From DATMXP01 sp964460935 (lineage in GTDB: Bacteria > Acidobacteriota > Terriglobia > Terriglobales > Acidobacteriaceae), in the NCBI GenBank assembly GCA_964460935.1, contig CAYWSM010000431.1:1-42128 (forward strand): DNA of 42,128 nt, written 5' to 3'. Made by a program: the position numbers and the translations under genes. Below the pieces are notes generated by a model. It made no database searches, had not been told where the DNA came from, and worked only from the letters and a program-made list of their open reading frames with translations. Numbering within the stretch: position 1 is the first letter of the stretch; each line of letters starts with the position of its first letter. Shown here one piece after another: positions 33,778 to 40,744 of this stretch.

Positions 33778-35580
33778 ATGGGGACTATTACTGAGCCGTT
33801 GAGCGAAACTACGTCGAAAAAACGTAACCTCGTCGAAATGAGCTGGGACCCGATCACCCGCATCGTGGGCAGTCTCGGCATATTCACCAAGATCGACTTC
33901 GAAAATAAAGAGGTCGCCGAGTGTTATAGCACCTCTTCGATCTTCCGTGGGTACAGCATCTTCATGAAGGGCAAGGACCCGCGCGACGCCCACTTCATCA
34001 CCAGTCGCATTTGCGGCATTTGTGGCGATAACCACGCGACCTGCGCCTGCTATGCGCAGAACATGGCGTTCGGTGTGAAGCCACCCAATCTCGGGGAATG
34101 GATCATCAACCTCGGCGAAGCCGCTGAATACATGTTCGACCACAACATCTTCCAGGACAATCTGGTCGGCGTGGACTTCTGCGAGCAGATGGTGAAGGAG
34201 ACGAATCCGAGCTTATGGGAAAAAGCGCAACGTAAGAACGCGCCCAACTCCGACAAGCATGGGTTCCGCACCATTGCCGACATCATGACGGCGCTCAATC
34301 CATTCACCGGTTCGTTCTATCGCGAAACACTCGAGATAAGCCGGTTGACGCGCGAGATGTTCTGCCTGATGGAAGGGCGACACGTCCATCCATCGACGTT
34401 GTATCCGGGCGGAGTCGGAACAGTCGCGACTGTACAGCTATTTACCGACTATCTCGTGCGCCTCATGAAATATGTCGAATTCATGAAGAGGTGTGTGCCG
34501 TTGCACGACGACCTGTTCGACTTCTGGTACGAAGCTCTGCCCGGCTACGAAAAAGTAGGACAGCGCCGTGTACTGCTCGGCTGCTGGGGAGCATTCAACA
34601 ATCCAGCGGTTTGCGACTATCGCTACGAGCATATGGCCGACTGGGGACGTGGGATGTTCGTCACTCCCGGAATCGTCGTGGACGGCCAACTTGTGACCAA
34701 CAGTCTGGTGGACATCAATGTTGGAATGAGAATCCTGCTGGGTAGTTCGTACTATGACGACTGGCAGAACGAAGAGACGTTCGTAAGGACCGACCCACTC
34801 GGGAATGCGATCGATAAACATCACCCGTGGAATCAGACAACAACTCCACGACCGCAGAAACGCGATTTCAACGGAAACTACACGTGGGTGATGTCGCCAC
34901 GCTGGTACGACAAGCGAACAGGCGACCACCTTCCGCTCGACACCGGCGGCGGCCCGATCGCGCGTCTGTGGTCCACTGCACTGTCGGGACTGGTAGACAT
35001 CGGTTACATCAAGGCTACCGGTAGAAGTGTCATTATCAATCTCCCTAAGGGAGCCACACTGCCGGAGACAACCTTCGAATGGAAGATTCCACAATGGAGC
35101 AACGCCATCGAGCGTGACCGTGCGCGAACGTACTTCCAGGCTTACGCAGCCGCAGCGGCACTGTTCTTCTGCGAAAAGGCGATGGAAGAGCTGATGGCTG
35201 GACGCTCGAAAACGTGGGCGACATTCAAAGTTCCCGAGGATGCGATCTCCTGTGGATTCCACGAAGCGGTGCGTGGCGTGCTATCGCACCATGTCGTGAT
35301 TCGCGATGGCAAGATCGCAAACTATCACCCGTATCCGCCGACGTGCTGGAACGCCAATCCACGCGATGTGTATGGAACTCCAGGCCCGTATGAAGATGCT
35401 GTGCAGAACACTCCGCTATTCGAAGAGAACGGACCGGACAAGTTCAAGGGCATCGATATCATGCGTGCGGTTCGCAGCTTCGATCCCTGTCTCCCTTGCG
35501 GAGTACACATGTACGTCGGGGATGGCAAAGTGCTTCAGGCTCGGCACGTGCCGATGTTTGGCAACATGGGAGGGAAATAG
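33778..35580 (+). CDS. hhyL: Group 1h [NiFe]-hydrogenase large (catalytic) subunit
   Basis: A 600-residue precursor. The N-terminal nickel-iron ligands are in SRICGICGDNHATCAC (Cys79, Cys82, with His86), matching the group 1h L1 pattern. The C-terminal ligands are in SFDPCLPCGVHMY (Cys571, Cys574, His577). The 23 residues after His577 are the peptide expected to be removed by the M52 protease encoded at 38794. Group 1h enzymes oxidise H2 at atmospheric concentration in air and support survival on trace gas, so aerobic scavenging is the likely role here. Start: ATG at 33778 after GAGG. It is 6 bp upstream of the NifU-like gene. Assignment to 1h rests on the two motifs, the Asp36 site in the small subunit and the gene neighbourhood. 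Confidence 0.96.
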   Translation: MGTITEPLSETTSKKRNLVEMSWDPITRIVGSLGIFTKIDFENKEVAECYSTSSIFRGYSIFMKGKDPRDAHFITSRICGICGDNHATCACYAQNMAFGVKPPNLGEWIINLGEAAEYMFDHNIFQDNLVGVDFCEQMVKETNPSLWEKAQRKNAPNSDKHGFRTIADIMTALNPFTGSFYRETLEISRLTREMFCLMEGRHVHPSTLYPGGVGTVATVQLFTDYLVRLMKYVEFMKRCVPLHDDLFDFWYEALPGYEKVGQRRVLLGCWGAFNNPAVCDYRYEHMADWGRGMFVTPGIVVDGQLVTNSLVDINVGMRILLGSSYYDDWQNEETFVRTDPLGNAIDKHHPWNQTTTPRPQKRDFNGNYTWVMSPRWYDKRTGDHLPLDTGGGPIARLWSTALSGLVDIGYIKATGRSVIINLPKGATLPETTFEWKIPQWSNAIERDRARTYFQAYAAAAALFFCEKAMEELMAGRSKTWATFKVPEDAISCGFHEAVRGVLSHHVVIRDGKIANYHPYPPTCWNANPRDVYGTPGPYEDAVQNTPLFEENGPDKFKGIDIMRAVRSFDPCLPCGVHMYVGDGKVLQARHVPMFGNMGGK

Positions 35581-35586
35581 CCTTTC

Positions 35587-36150
35587 ATGGAGAACACTGA
35601 ATTTCAGCAACATGCCGAGAGAGTCGAAGGACTGGTTCAGCGGGCATCGTCGATTGAAGATGACACGGCGCGCACGACAGCGCTGGAGTTGATGCAATCG
35701 CTGATGGATCTCCACGGTGCGGGGCTGACCCGCATTGTCGAGGTTCTCACGAATGCCGGCGAGTCGGGCCAAAACTTAATTGCCAGGCTTGGCAACGATC
35801 CGCTCATCTGTGGATTATTCGTCTTATACGGCATCCATCCTGTACCTCTGAACGATCGTGTTACAGCCGCCATCGAGAGCGTTGCGCCTCAGTTCAGAAA
35901 ACAAAGCGCGAGCGTTCAACTGCTTGGCATCGATGATGGCGTGGTTCGGTTGGCAATTCACAGTACCGGCAACGGATGCCACTCATCGCCGGATGCCCTG
36001 CTGAACGTTGTCGAGCAGAGTATCCGCGAGGCGGCTCCAGAAGTAGTTGAAGTACGAAACGAAGCTTTAACTACATCCGCATTTGTTCCACTCACCCAAC
36101 TGCAATCAACTCCAAGTGAGGAGAAGAAATATGAAGAATCCGCGGCCTGA
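35587..36150 (+). CDS. NifU-like C-terminal domain protein lacking the CxxC pair
   Basis: A 187-residue protein. Residues about 1-75 are helical (QQHAERVEGLVQRASSIEDD, ALELMQSLMDLHGAGLTRIV). Residues about 85-155 resemble the NifU C-terminal scaffold domain: VRLAIHSTGNGCHSSPDALL and VVEQSIREAAPEVVEV. In canonical proteins the loop is G-x-C-x-x-C-P-x-S; here only Cys131 remains and the first cysteine position is Gly128. It therefore may not assemble Fe-S clusters in the normal way, and may bind a cluster with a partner or act as an adaptor. NifU-like genes next to group 1h large subunits are, to my knowledge, recurrent. It overlaps the next gene by 20 bp and follows hhyL by 6 bp. Confidence 0.8.
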   Translation: MENTEFQQHAERVEGLVQRASSIEDDTARTTALELMQSLMDLHGAGLTRIVEVLTNAGESGQNLIARLGNDPLICGLFVLYGIHPVPLNDRVTAAIESVAPQFRKQSASVQLLGIDDGVVRLAIHSTGNGCHSSPDALLNVVEQSIREAAPEVVEVRNEALTTSAFVPLTQLQSTPSEEKKYEESAA

Positions 36151-36319
36151 CATTGACGCGCACACCGAAGGAACCAAGCGAGGAGAGGAATGGACCTACG
36201 AAGGCCGGAAGGAGCCGGGTCGCGAAGGCAACGGACGCACATCGCGCGATGCGACGGGCATCAATGCTGACAAGCGGAAGCCCATCGATCCGAGGATGCC
36301 CCATCTCCCGCCGGCATGA
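36131..36319 (+). CDS. Small hydrophilic protein in hydrogenase operon, 62 aa
   Basis: The longer frame from 36083 lies inside the NifU-like gene; the ATG at 36131 has GAGGAGAAGAA just upstream and is the likely start. The protein begins MKNPRPDIDAHTEGTKRGEE and contains many Lys, Arg, Glu, Gly and Pro, so it is probably disordered. It has no cysteine, signal peptide or membrane segment. It overlaps the NifU-like stop by 20 bp and is 3 bp from the DUF5947 gene, so it is embedded in the operon and probably translated. Function unknown. Confidence 0.65.
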   Translation: MKNPRPDIDAHTEGTKRGEEWTYEGRKEPGREGNGRTSRDATGINADKRKPIDPRMPHLPPA

Positions 36320-36322
36320 AGC

Positions 36323-36961
36323 ATGAGGTTGAACCCTAACAATACGCAACGCAGTTCGTTGGCGACATTGCAGCAGTTTGTGCGTGAGCCACAAACGCCA
36401 GTCGAACGCTGTGAGCTATGTGCTGCGGCGCTCACGGCCGATCATCAGCACCTGCTGGAATTGGAGAAACGCCAGGTTACATGCGCCTGCGATCCGTGTG
36501 CCATTCTTTTTGACGGCAATGCACGGCAGAGATACCGCCGTATTCCGCGAGAGGTGCGGCGGCTATCGGCATTTGCAATGGACGACTACGAATGGGAAAG
36601 TTTGCTGATTCCGATCAATCTTGCTTACTTCGTGTATGTCAGCTCCGCCGGCAAAACTGTTGCCCAATACCCTAGTCCGGGAGGAGCGATGGAGTCGCTT
36701 CTGGACCTGGAGTACTGGAACGCGATTGTCGAGCGTAATCCAGTGCTCAAAAATTTTGAGCGGGATGTCGAAGCGCTGCTCGTGAATCGCATCTCCGGTG
36801 AACCGCAGTACTATCGCGTACCCATCGACCAATGCTTCCGTCTCGTTGGACTGATCCGGAAGCACTGGCGCGGACTTTCCGGCGGGACCGAAGTATGGCG
36901 GGAGATAGACCGCTTTTTCGATCAACTCAGTCTGTTGAGTGGCGAGGCCCCGCGTGCCTGA
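36323..36961 (+). CDS. DUF5947-like hydrogenase accessory protein with cysteine-rich N-terminus
   Basis: A 212-residue soluble protein. Residues 30-59 carry CELC, then HQH, then CACDPC (Cys30, Cys33, His41/43, Cys54, Cys56, Cys59), an arrangement suited to binding zinc or an Fe-S cluster. RYRRIPREVRRL and FVYVSSAGKTVAQYPSPGGA follow, and a helical C-terminal part ends in IDQCFRLVGLIRKHWRGLSG. From memory this matches DUF5947, a family seen beside actinobacterial-type hydrogenases, and I cannot verify it here. Its position directly after the NifU-like gene suggests an electron-transfer or cluster-delivery partner. Starts 3 bp after the previous stop; its end overlaps the next gene. Confidence 0.78.
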   Translation: MRLNPNNTQRSSLATLQQFVREPQTPVERCELCAAALTADHQHLLELEKRQVTCACDPCAILFDGNARQRYRRIPREVRRLSAFAMDDYEWESLLIPINLAYFVYVSSAGKTVAQYPSPGGAMESLLDLEYWNAIVERNPVLKNFERDVEALLVNRISGEPQYYRVPIDQCFRLVGLIRKHWRGLSGGTEVWREIDRFFDQLSLLSGEAPRA

Positions 36962-37595
36962 CCTGCAATTTCAAATTGAAGGCGCCGAAGCGACTCCCAA
37001 TGCCGCCTCACCTCAGATTGCTTTTAAGCTCCATATTGATAACAAAGAGCAGGATTCTGTTCACTCGATTGCTTTGCGCGTCCAGGTACAAATCGAGCCG
37101 GCACGGCGGCGTTACACGGCTGCTGAACAGGAACACCTGAAGGAATTGTTTGGTGAGCCTGAACGTTGGAGCACATCGCTGCATCCGCTGCTGTGGGCCA
37201 ACCTCAGTGTGCCGGTGTCGGGCTTCAGCCGCAGCATCCTCGTGGAAGTGCCTGTGCCATGCACTTTTGACTTCAACATTGCGGTCACAAAGTATGCCTA
37301 CGGTCTGGAAAATGGCGAGATTCCTACGACGCTTCTGTTCAGCGGAACTGTGTTCCACGCAGGCCGCACAGGGTTGCAGGTAACACAAATTCCGTGGGAC
37401 CGTAGCGCGAATTACCGGCTTCCGATACAGGTGTGGCGCCAGATGATGGACAGCTATTATCCAAATACCGCTTGGATTCCGCTGCGCCGCGACATATTCG
37501 ATCGTCTGTACGAATTCAAAGTACGACATGGTATCGCAACCTGGGAACAAACGTTGGAGCGCATGCTGGGCGAAACTGCGGAGATGAAGTCGTGA
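36954..37595 (+). CDS. DUF6084-like hydrogenase accessory protein
   Basis: The frame is open from a GTG at 36939, but the GTG at 36954 (protein start VPDLQFQIEGAEA) has GAGG at the right distance and matches how I remember this family beginning. It is 213 residues and mostly beta: IAFKLHIDNKE, IALRVQVQIEPARRRYTAAE, LFGEPERWSTSLHPLLWANL, VEVPVPCTFDFNIAVTKYAY, TTLLFSGTVFHAG. The RRRYTAAEQ and ELFGEPERW blocks are my basis for calling DUF6084. There are no cofactor motifs beyond one Cys. It overlaps DUF5947 by 8 bp and the next gene by 4 bp (GTGA). Likely a structural or assembly factor; activity unknown. Confidence 0.78.
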   Translation: MPDLQFQIEGAEATPNAASPQIAFKLHIDNKEQDSVHSIALRVQVQIEPARRRYTAAEQEHLKELFGEPERWSTSLHPLLWANLSVPVSGFSRSILVEVPVPCTFDFNIAVTKYAYGLENGEIPTTLLFSGTVFHAGRTGLQVTQIPWDRSANYRLPIQVWRQMMDSYYPNTAWIPLRRDIFDRLYEFKVRHGIATWEQTLERMLGETAEMKS

Positions 37596-38485
37596 ACTAC
37601 GATGCGGCTGAAAAAATCGCGAATGCGGTTCTGTATGAGGGATATATGCTCTATCCCTATCGCCCGTCAGCCTTGAAGAATCGCCAACGCTGGAGTTTTG
37701 GGACGCTCTATCCGAAACGGTTTCAAGAGGTCATGGATGGCACGGAGCGTTCGAGTTTGCACGCCGAATGCTTGATTCGCGGCGGCACTCCCGCTGGAGA
37801 ATTAGGCATTCGTGTCCGCTTTTTGCAATTCGGAGTTCGCGAGGTTCCACAGAGTTGGGACGAGGCCGTCGAGCGTGCCTTGGCGTTCACCATGAGTTTG
37901 GACGGCAGTACTCCGAGGCAGAGCTTTCACTTTCCCGGAGCACTGGGCTCGATAGAGGGTTCCGTTCACCTGAGCGTTGAACAACTCGGCAATAACCTGC
38001 GAAAAATCTGTCTGGATCTCGTCAACGAATCAAACGCCGAGGCATCGACTCGCGAGCAAGCTTTACTGCACGCGATGGCATCGGCCCATCTGCTCCTGTG
38101 CTTGGAGTCAGGAAAATTCCTATCTCTCCTTGATCCACCTAATGAAGCACGCGAATTTTCAGCAGCATGCGCTAATGCCGGATGTTTCCCCGTTCTAGTC
38201 GGCAATGAGAACCAGCGCAACATGATGCTCTGTTCGCCCATCATCCTCTACGACTATCCGCAGGTTGCGCCGGAAAGTGCCGGTGATTTCTTCGACGGCA
38301 CCGAAATGGATGAAATGCTCACCTTGCGTGTAACTACCATGACCGACGACGAAAAGAAAGAAATGCGGATGGCCAATGATCGCACCCGTCTTCTGTTGGA
38401 ACGCACAGAGCAGACGGCTCGGGAACAACTCATCCGAACCCACGGCATCATTCGGAGTATGCGGGCGGTGACCGATCATGAATAG
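37592..38485 (+). CDS. Conserved-looking hydrogenase-operon protein, 297 aa
   Basis: The start is GTG 37592, overlapping the DUF6084 stop as GTGA. The sequence begins MNYDAAEKIANAVLYEGYML and continues YPYRPSALKNRQRWSFGTLY, HAECLIRGGTP, FHFPGALGSIEGSVHLSVEQ, ASAHLLLCLESGKFLSLLDP, FPVLVGNENQRNMMLCSPII and LYDYPQVAPESAGDFFDGTE. It ends in a charged helix, the sort of tail that mediates contacts. No membrane segment or known catalytic motif is visible. I recall similar proteins in actinobacterial hydrogenase clusters without assigned function. The next gene begins within its last 8 bases, so it is strictly coupled. Confidence 0.85.
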   Translation: MNYDAAEKIANAVLYEGYMLYPYRPSALKNRQRWSFGTLYPKRFQEVMDGTERSSLHAECLIRGGTPAGELGIRVRFLQFGVREVPQSWDEAVERALAFTMSLDGSTPRQSFHFPGALGSIEGSVHLSVEQLGNNLRKICLDLVNESNAEASTREQALLHAMASAHLLLCLESGKFLSLLDPPNEAREFSAACANAGCFPVLVGNENQRNMMLCSPIILYDYPQVAPESAGDFFDGTEMDEMLTLRVTTMTDDEKKEMRMANDRTRLLLERTEQTAREQLIRTHGIIRSMRAVTDHE

Positions 38486-38804
38486 CGAATGGAATCCGCT
38501 CGAACCAACTCCAACTCCCCTCACAACGGTGACAGCGTTTGGCGTCGAGTTGCTTGTTGGCGATCGTGTTCGGCTGTGGCCGCAGAAATCGGCAGACATT
38601 ATGGACATGGCACTCAAAGGTCAAGTCGCCATCATTGAAGCGATCGAGCGCGACTTCGAGGATCAGGTCCACCTCGCGGTAGTTCTGGAAAACGACCCGG
38701 GTCGTGATCTCGGGATGCAGCGCCAACCCGGTCATCGTTTTTTCTTTTCTCCCCAGGAAGTTGAACCCTTGTCGTCCACTCGCGAGGCAGTCGATGAACG
38801 GTAA
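38478..38804 (+). CDS. Small hydrogenase-operon protein, SH3-like, 108 aa
   Basis: Begins MNSEWNPLEPTPTPLTTVTA and continues GVELLVGDRVRLWPQKSADI, ALKGQVAIIEAIERDFEDQV, HLAVVLENDPGRDLG and GHRFFFSPQEVEPL, a short all-beta pattern like an SH3 or carbonate-dehydratase-leader barrel. The GDRVRLWP / GQVAIIEAIERDFEDQVHLA / GHRFFF order resembles small proteins I associate with group 1h hydrogenase operons. It overlaps the 297-aa gene by 8 bp and the protease gene by 11 bp. No enzyme motif. Function unknown. Confidence 0.82.
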   Translation: MNSEWNPLEPTPTPLTTVTAFGVELLVGDRVRLWPQKSADIMDMALKGQVAIIEAIERDFEDQVHLAVVLENDPGRDLGMQRQPGHRFFFSPQEVEPLSSTREAVDER

Positions 38805-39282
38805 GATCCTGATAGCTTGCGTTGGCAATATCTTTCTTGGCGACGACGCGTTCGGCGTTGAGGTCGGACAGCGACTGGTTCACACAAATTTGCCGAAGAA
38901 TGTCATTGTCAGGGACTTCGGTATCCGCAGCTTCGATCTCGCGTATGCACTCATGGACGATTGGGAGATGACAATCCTCGTCGATGCCGTGCCTCGGGAA
39001 CAGGCCCCAGGTACGGTGTACGTTATCGAACCCGAAATTGCCAGCAACGTGGATGCTGTGCCGGATGCGCACTCCATGAATCCCGCGAGCGTACTCGGAT
39101 TGGTTGATGCTCTCGGCGGCAAAGTTGGAAAAATACTCGTCGTCGGGTGTGAACCAGCAAGTGTTGAGCCCAGCGAAGACGGTCGAATCGGATTGAGTCC
39201 GCCGGTACAAGCGGCAGTCGAAGAAGCCATTACTGTTGTTCAGGAACTCATCGCAACAAACGCTCGAGCCACAGCAGCATAA
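38794..39282 (+). CDS. hyaD-like: Hydrogenase maturation endopeptidase (M52, HyaD/HupD family)
   Basis: A 162-residue nickel-dependent protease that trims the large-subunit C-terminus after nickel insertion. The true start is the ATG at 38794 (MNGKILIACVGNIFLGDDAF); an upstream in-frame extension to 38704 overlaps the previous gene and is not protein-like. The N-terminal GNIFLGDDAFGVEV holds the acidic metal ligand (Asp18 where HybD has Glu16). ILVDAVPRE gives the second acidic ligand, and DAHSMNPAS the histidine. VGCEPASVEPS is a conserved family block. The matching substrate, with 23 residues after His577, is encoded at 33778. It is followed by the 35-aa peptide gene after 19 bp. Confidence 0.93.
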   Translation: MNGKILIACVGNIFLGDDAFGVEVGQRLVHTNLPKNVIVRDFGIRSFDLAYALMDDWEMTILVDAVPREQAPGTVYVIEPEIASNVDAVPDAHSMNPASVLGLVDALGGKVGKILVVGCEPASVEPSEDGRIGLSPPVQAAVEEAITVVQELIATNARATAA

Positions 39283-39301
39283 TCAGCAGAAGGAGAATGC
39301 A

Positions 39302-39409
39302 ATGTCCTTAGGAAAGATCGTGAAATGGGGTACCCTCAGCGCGACCATCGGAGTATTGGTTTATTTTCGCGGAGACATTCAACGTTACGTCAAAATGAAG
39401 CGGATGTAA
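39302..39409 (+). CDS. 35-aa single-span membrane peptide (DUF6893-like)
   Basis: A very short gene with a strong AAGGAGAA ribosome binding site 5 bases before the ATG. The peptide is MSLGKIVKWGTLSATIGVLV then YFRGDIQRYVKMKRM. A short hydrophobic helix (about 8-22) is followed by an amphipathic basic tail, D-I-Q-R-Y-x-K/R-x-K/R-R/S-M. That ending closely resembles the small actinobacterial proteins called DUF6893, as I remember them. It lies between the protease gene and hypA (3 bp), so it is clearly part of the operon. Because the hydrogenase subunits have no membrane anchor, this peptide could tether the enzyme or its partner to the membrane; that is inference. Confidence 0.78.
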   Translation: MSLGKIVKWGTLSATIGVLVYFRGDIQRYVKMKRM

Positions 39410-39412
39410 CCG

Positions 39413-39760
39413 GTGCACGAACTCTCCATCGCTCTCAGTATCGTTGACGGCGTGCTGGAGGAAGCGCAACGGCATCACGCTGCTAGAGTCGAGGCGGTCT
39501 ATCTACGGTTAGGATGCCTCAGCGGTGTCGATAAAGAAGCGCTTCTCTTCTCATACCAAATCGCGTGCCAGGACACATCGTTGGCGAATTCGCGTCTCGT
39601 CATTGAAGATATCGAGGTCGTAATTATGTGCTCGAAATGCGGTGGACCACAGCCGTCAAGCAGTTTTCCTGCGCTGCGGTGCTCTGTTTGCGGCACACCG
39701 GGAGAAAGTGTCGTTTGCGGTGAAGAACTGGAAATCAGCCAACTGGAGATCGCTGCATGA
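39413..39760 (+). CDS. hypA: Hydrogenase nickel-insertion protein HypA
   Basis: A 115-residue protein starting at GTG 39413. The N-terminal Met-His-Glu (MHELSIALSIVDGVLEEAQR) is the nickel site. The zinc domain is CSKCGG and CSVCG (two CxxC pairs about 17 residues apart). VEAVYLRLGCLSGVDKEALL and FSYQIACQDT are typical of HypA. It hands nickel from HypB to the large subunit. Three bases separate it from the 35-aa peptide gene and its stop overlaps hypB (ATGA). Most hyp operons place hypA/hypB first; here they close the operon. Confidence 0.96.
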   Translation: MHELSIALSIVDGVLEEAQRHHAARVEAVYLRLGCLSGVDKEALLFSYQIACQDTSLANSRLVIEDIEVVIMCSKCGGPQPSSSFPALRCSVCGTPGESVVCGEELEISQLEIAA

Positions 39761-40434
39761 CCGAGCCTCGCATCGTCGAAGTACGGCGGAACGTTCTGAA
39801 GGAAAATGATCGGCTGGCCCAATCCTTGCGTGAGCGCTTTCACAAAGCGGGCGTTCAGGTAATCAGCCTGGTTTCAAGCCCAGGCGCCGGCAAGACAACG
39901 CTACTGGAACGCCTACTCTCCGACTTGAGTCGCGATTATCGCGTAGCTGCTCTTGTAGGAGATCTGGCGACCGAAAACGACGCCGCACGACTCGCGCGGT
40001 CAGGTGCTCCAGTAAAACAGATCGTTACGGGTACTGTATGTCACCTCGACGCTTCCATGATCACGCGTGCACTCGCGGACTGGAGTTTGGAATCAATAGA
40101 TATATTGTTCATCGAGAATGTCGGAAATCTGGTGTGCCCTTCCAGCTTTGACTTAGGTGAAGACCTGCGAATTGTATTGGTCTCCACAACCGAAGGCGAA
40201 GACAAGCCGCTGAAATATCCCACCATCTTCAACACAGCAGACTTGGCCATCGTGACAAAAATAGATCTCGCCGAGGCAGTTGGTTTCGATCGAGACGCAA
40301 TCATCCAAAACATTCATTCCGTGCGCCCGCAAATGCCCATTATCGAGATTTCTGCGCGAATCGGGCTTCGTATGGACGAACTAATTTCCAGGATCGCCAT
40401 CCGAAGCAAGCAGGTTTCTTTTTCCGCTTCGTAG
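39757..40434 (+). CDS. hypB: Hydrogenase nickel-insertion GTPase HypB
   Basis: A 225-residue SIMIBI-class GTPase. Walker A is SSPGAGKTTLLE (40-51), the switch/metal region shows VGDLATENDAARL and TGTVCHLDASM (Cys95, His96, shared metal site at the dimer interface), then ILFIENVGNLVCPSSFDLGE, and the guanine-specificity motif TKIDL. It has no N-terminal His-rich stretch and no E. coli-type CxxCGC high-affinity nickel motif, so it is a compact form that may depend on HypA for nickel. The start overlaps the hypA stop. It ends the hydrogenase locus and converges on tRNA-Phe; no clear terminator lies in the 57 bp between. Confidence 0.95.
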   Translation: MTEPRIVEVRRNVLKENDRLAQSLRERFHKAGVQVISLVSSPGAGKTTLLERLLSDLSRDYRVAALVGDLATENDAARLARSGAPVKQIVTGTVCHLDASMITRALADWSLESIDILFIENVGNLVCPSSFDLGEDLRIVLVSTTEGEDKPLKYPTIFNTADLAIVTKIDLAEAVGFDRDAIIQNIHSVRPQMPIIEISARIGLRMDELISRIAIRSKQVSFSAS

Positions 40435-40491
40435 CAGTGCTCACATCAAAATAACGCGCTTGGTAAGCGGGACTTTGCGAAGTGTTGATGA

Positions 40492-40567
<76 letters not shown>

Positions 40568-40664
40568 ACGCTTGTTGCGCATGAACGCTGCGCAGGAAAT
40601 GCAGGCCGTCCGTTTGACCTTAGGTGGGGTACTTCCAAGGCTGTTTTCGCTGACGGACTGAAAC

Positions 40665-40693
40665 ATTGTAGCAATCGAATCGGTTTCGCTCAA
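40665..40693 (-). promoter_or_regulatory. Sigma-70-type promoter for tRNA-Phe
   Basis: On the minus strand TTGAGC (40693-40688) and TACAAT (40670-40665) are separated by exactly 17 bp. Transcription would start near 40658 and give a leader of about 90 nt before the tRNA 5' end. It fits the consensus well and nothing else on this strand needs a promoter here. Confidence 0.55.
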
Positions 40694-40744
40694 ATCTGAA
40701 CTTGTGGAAGCATCCACGATTTCAAATCTAACCCGTGGAAACCT

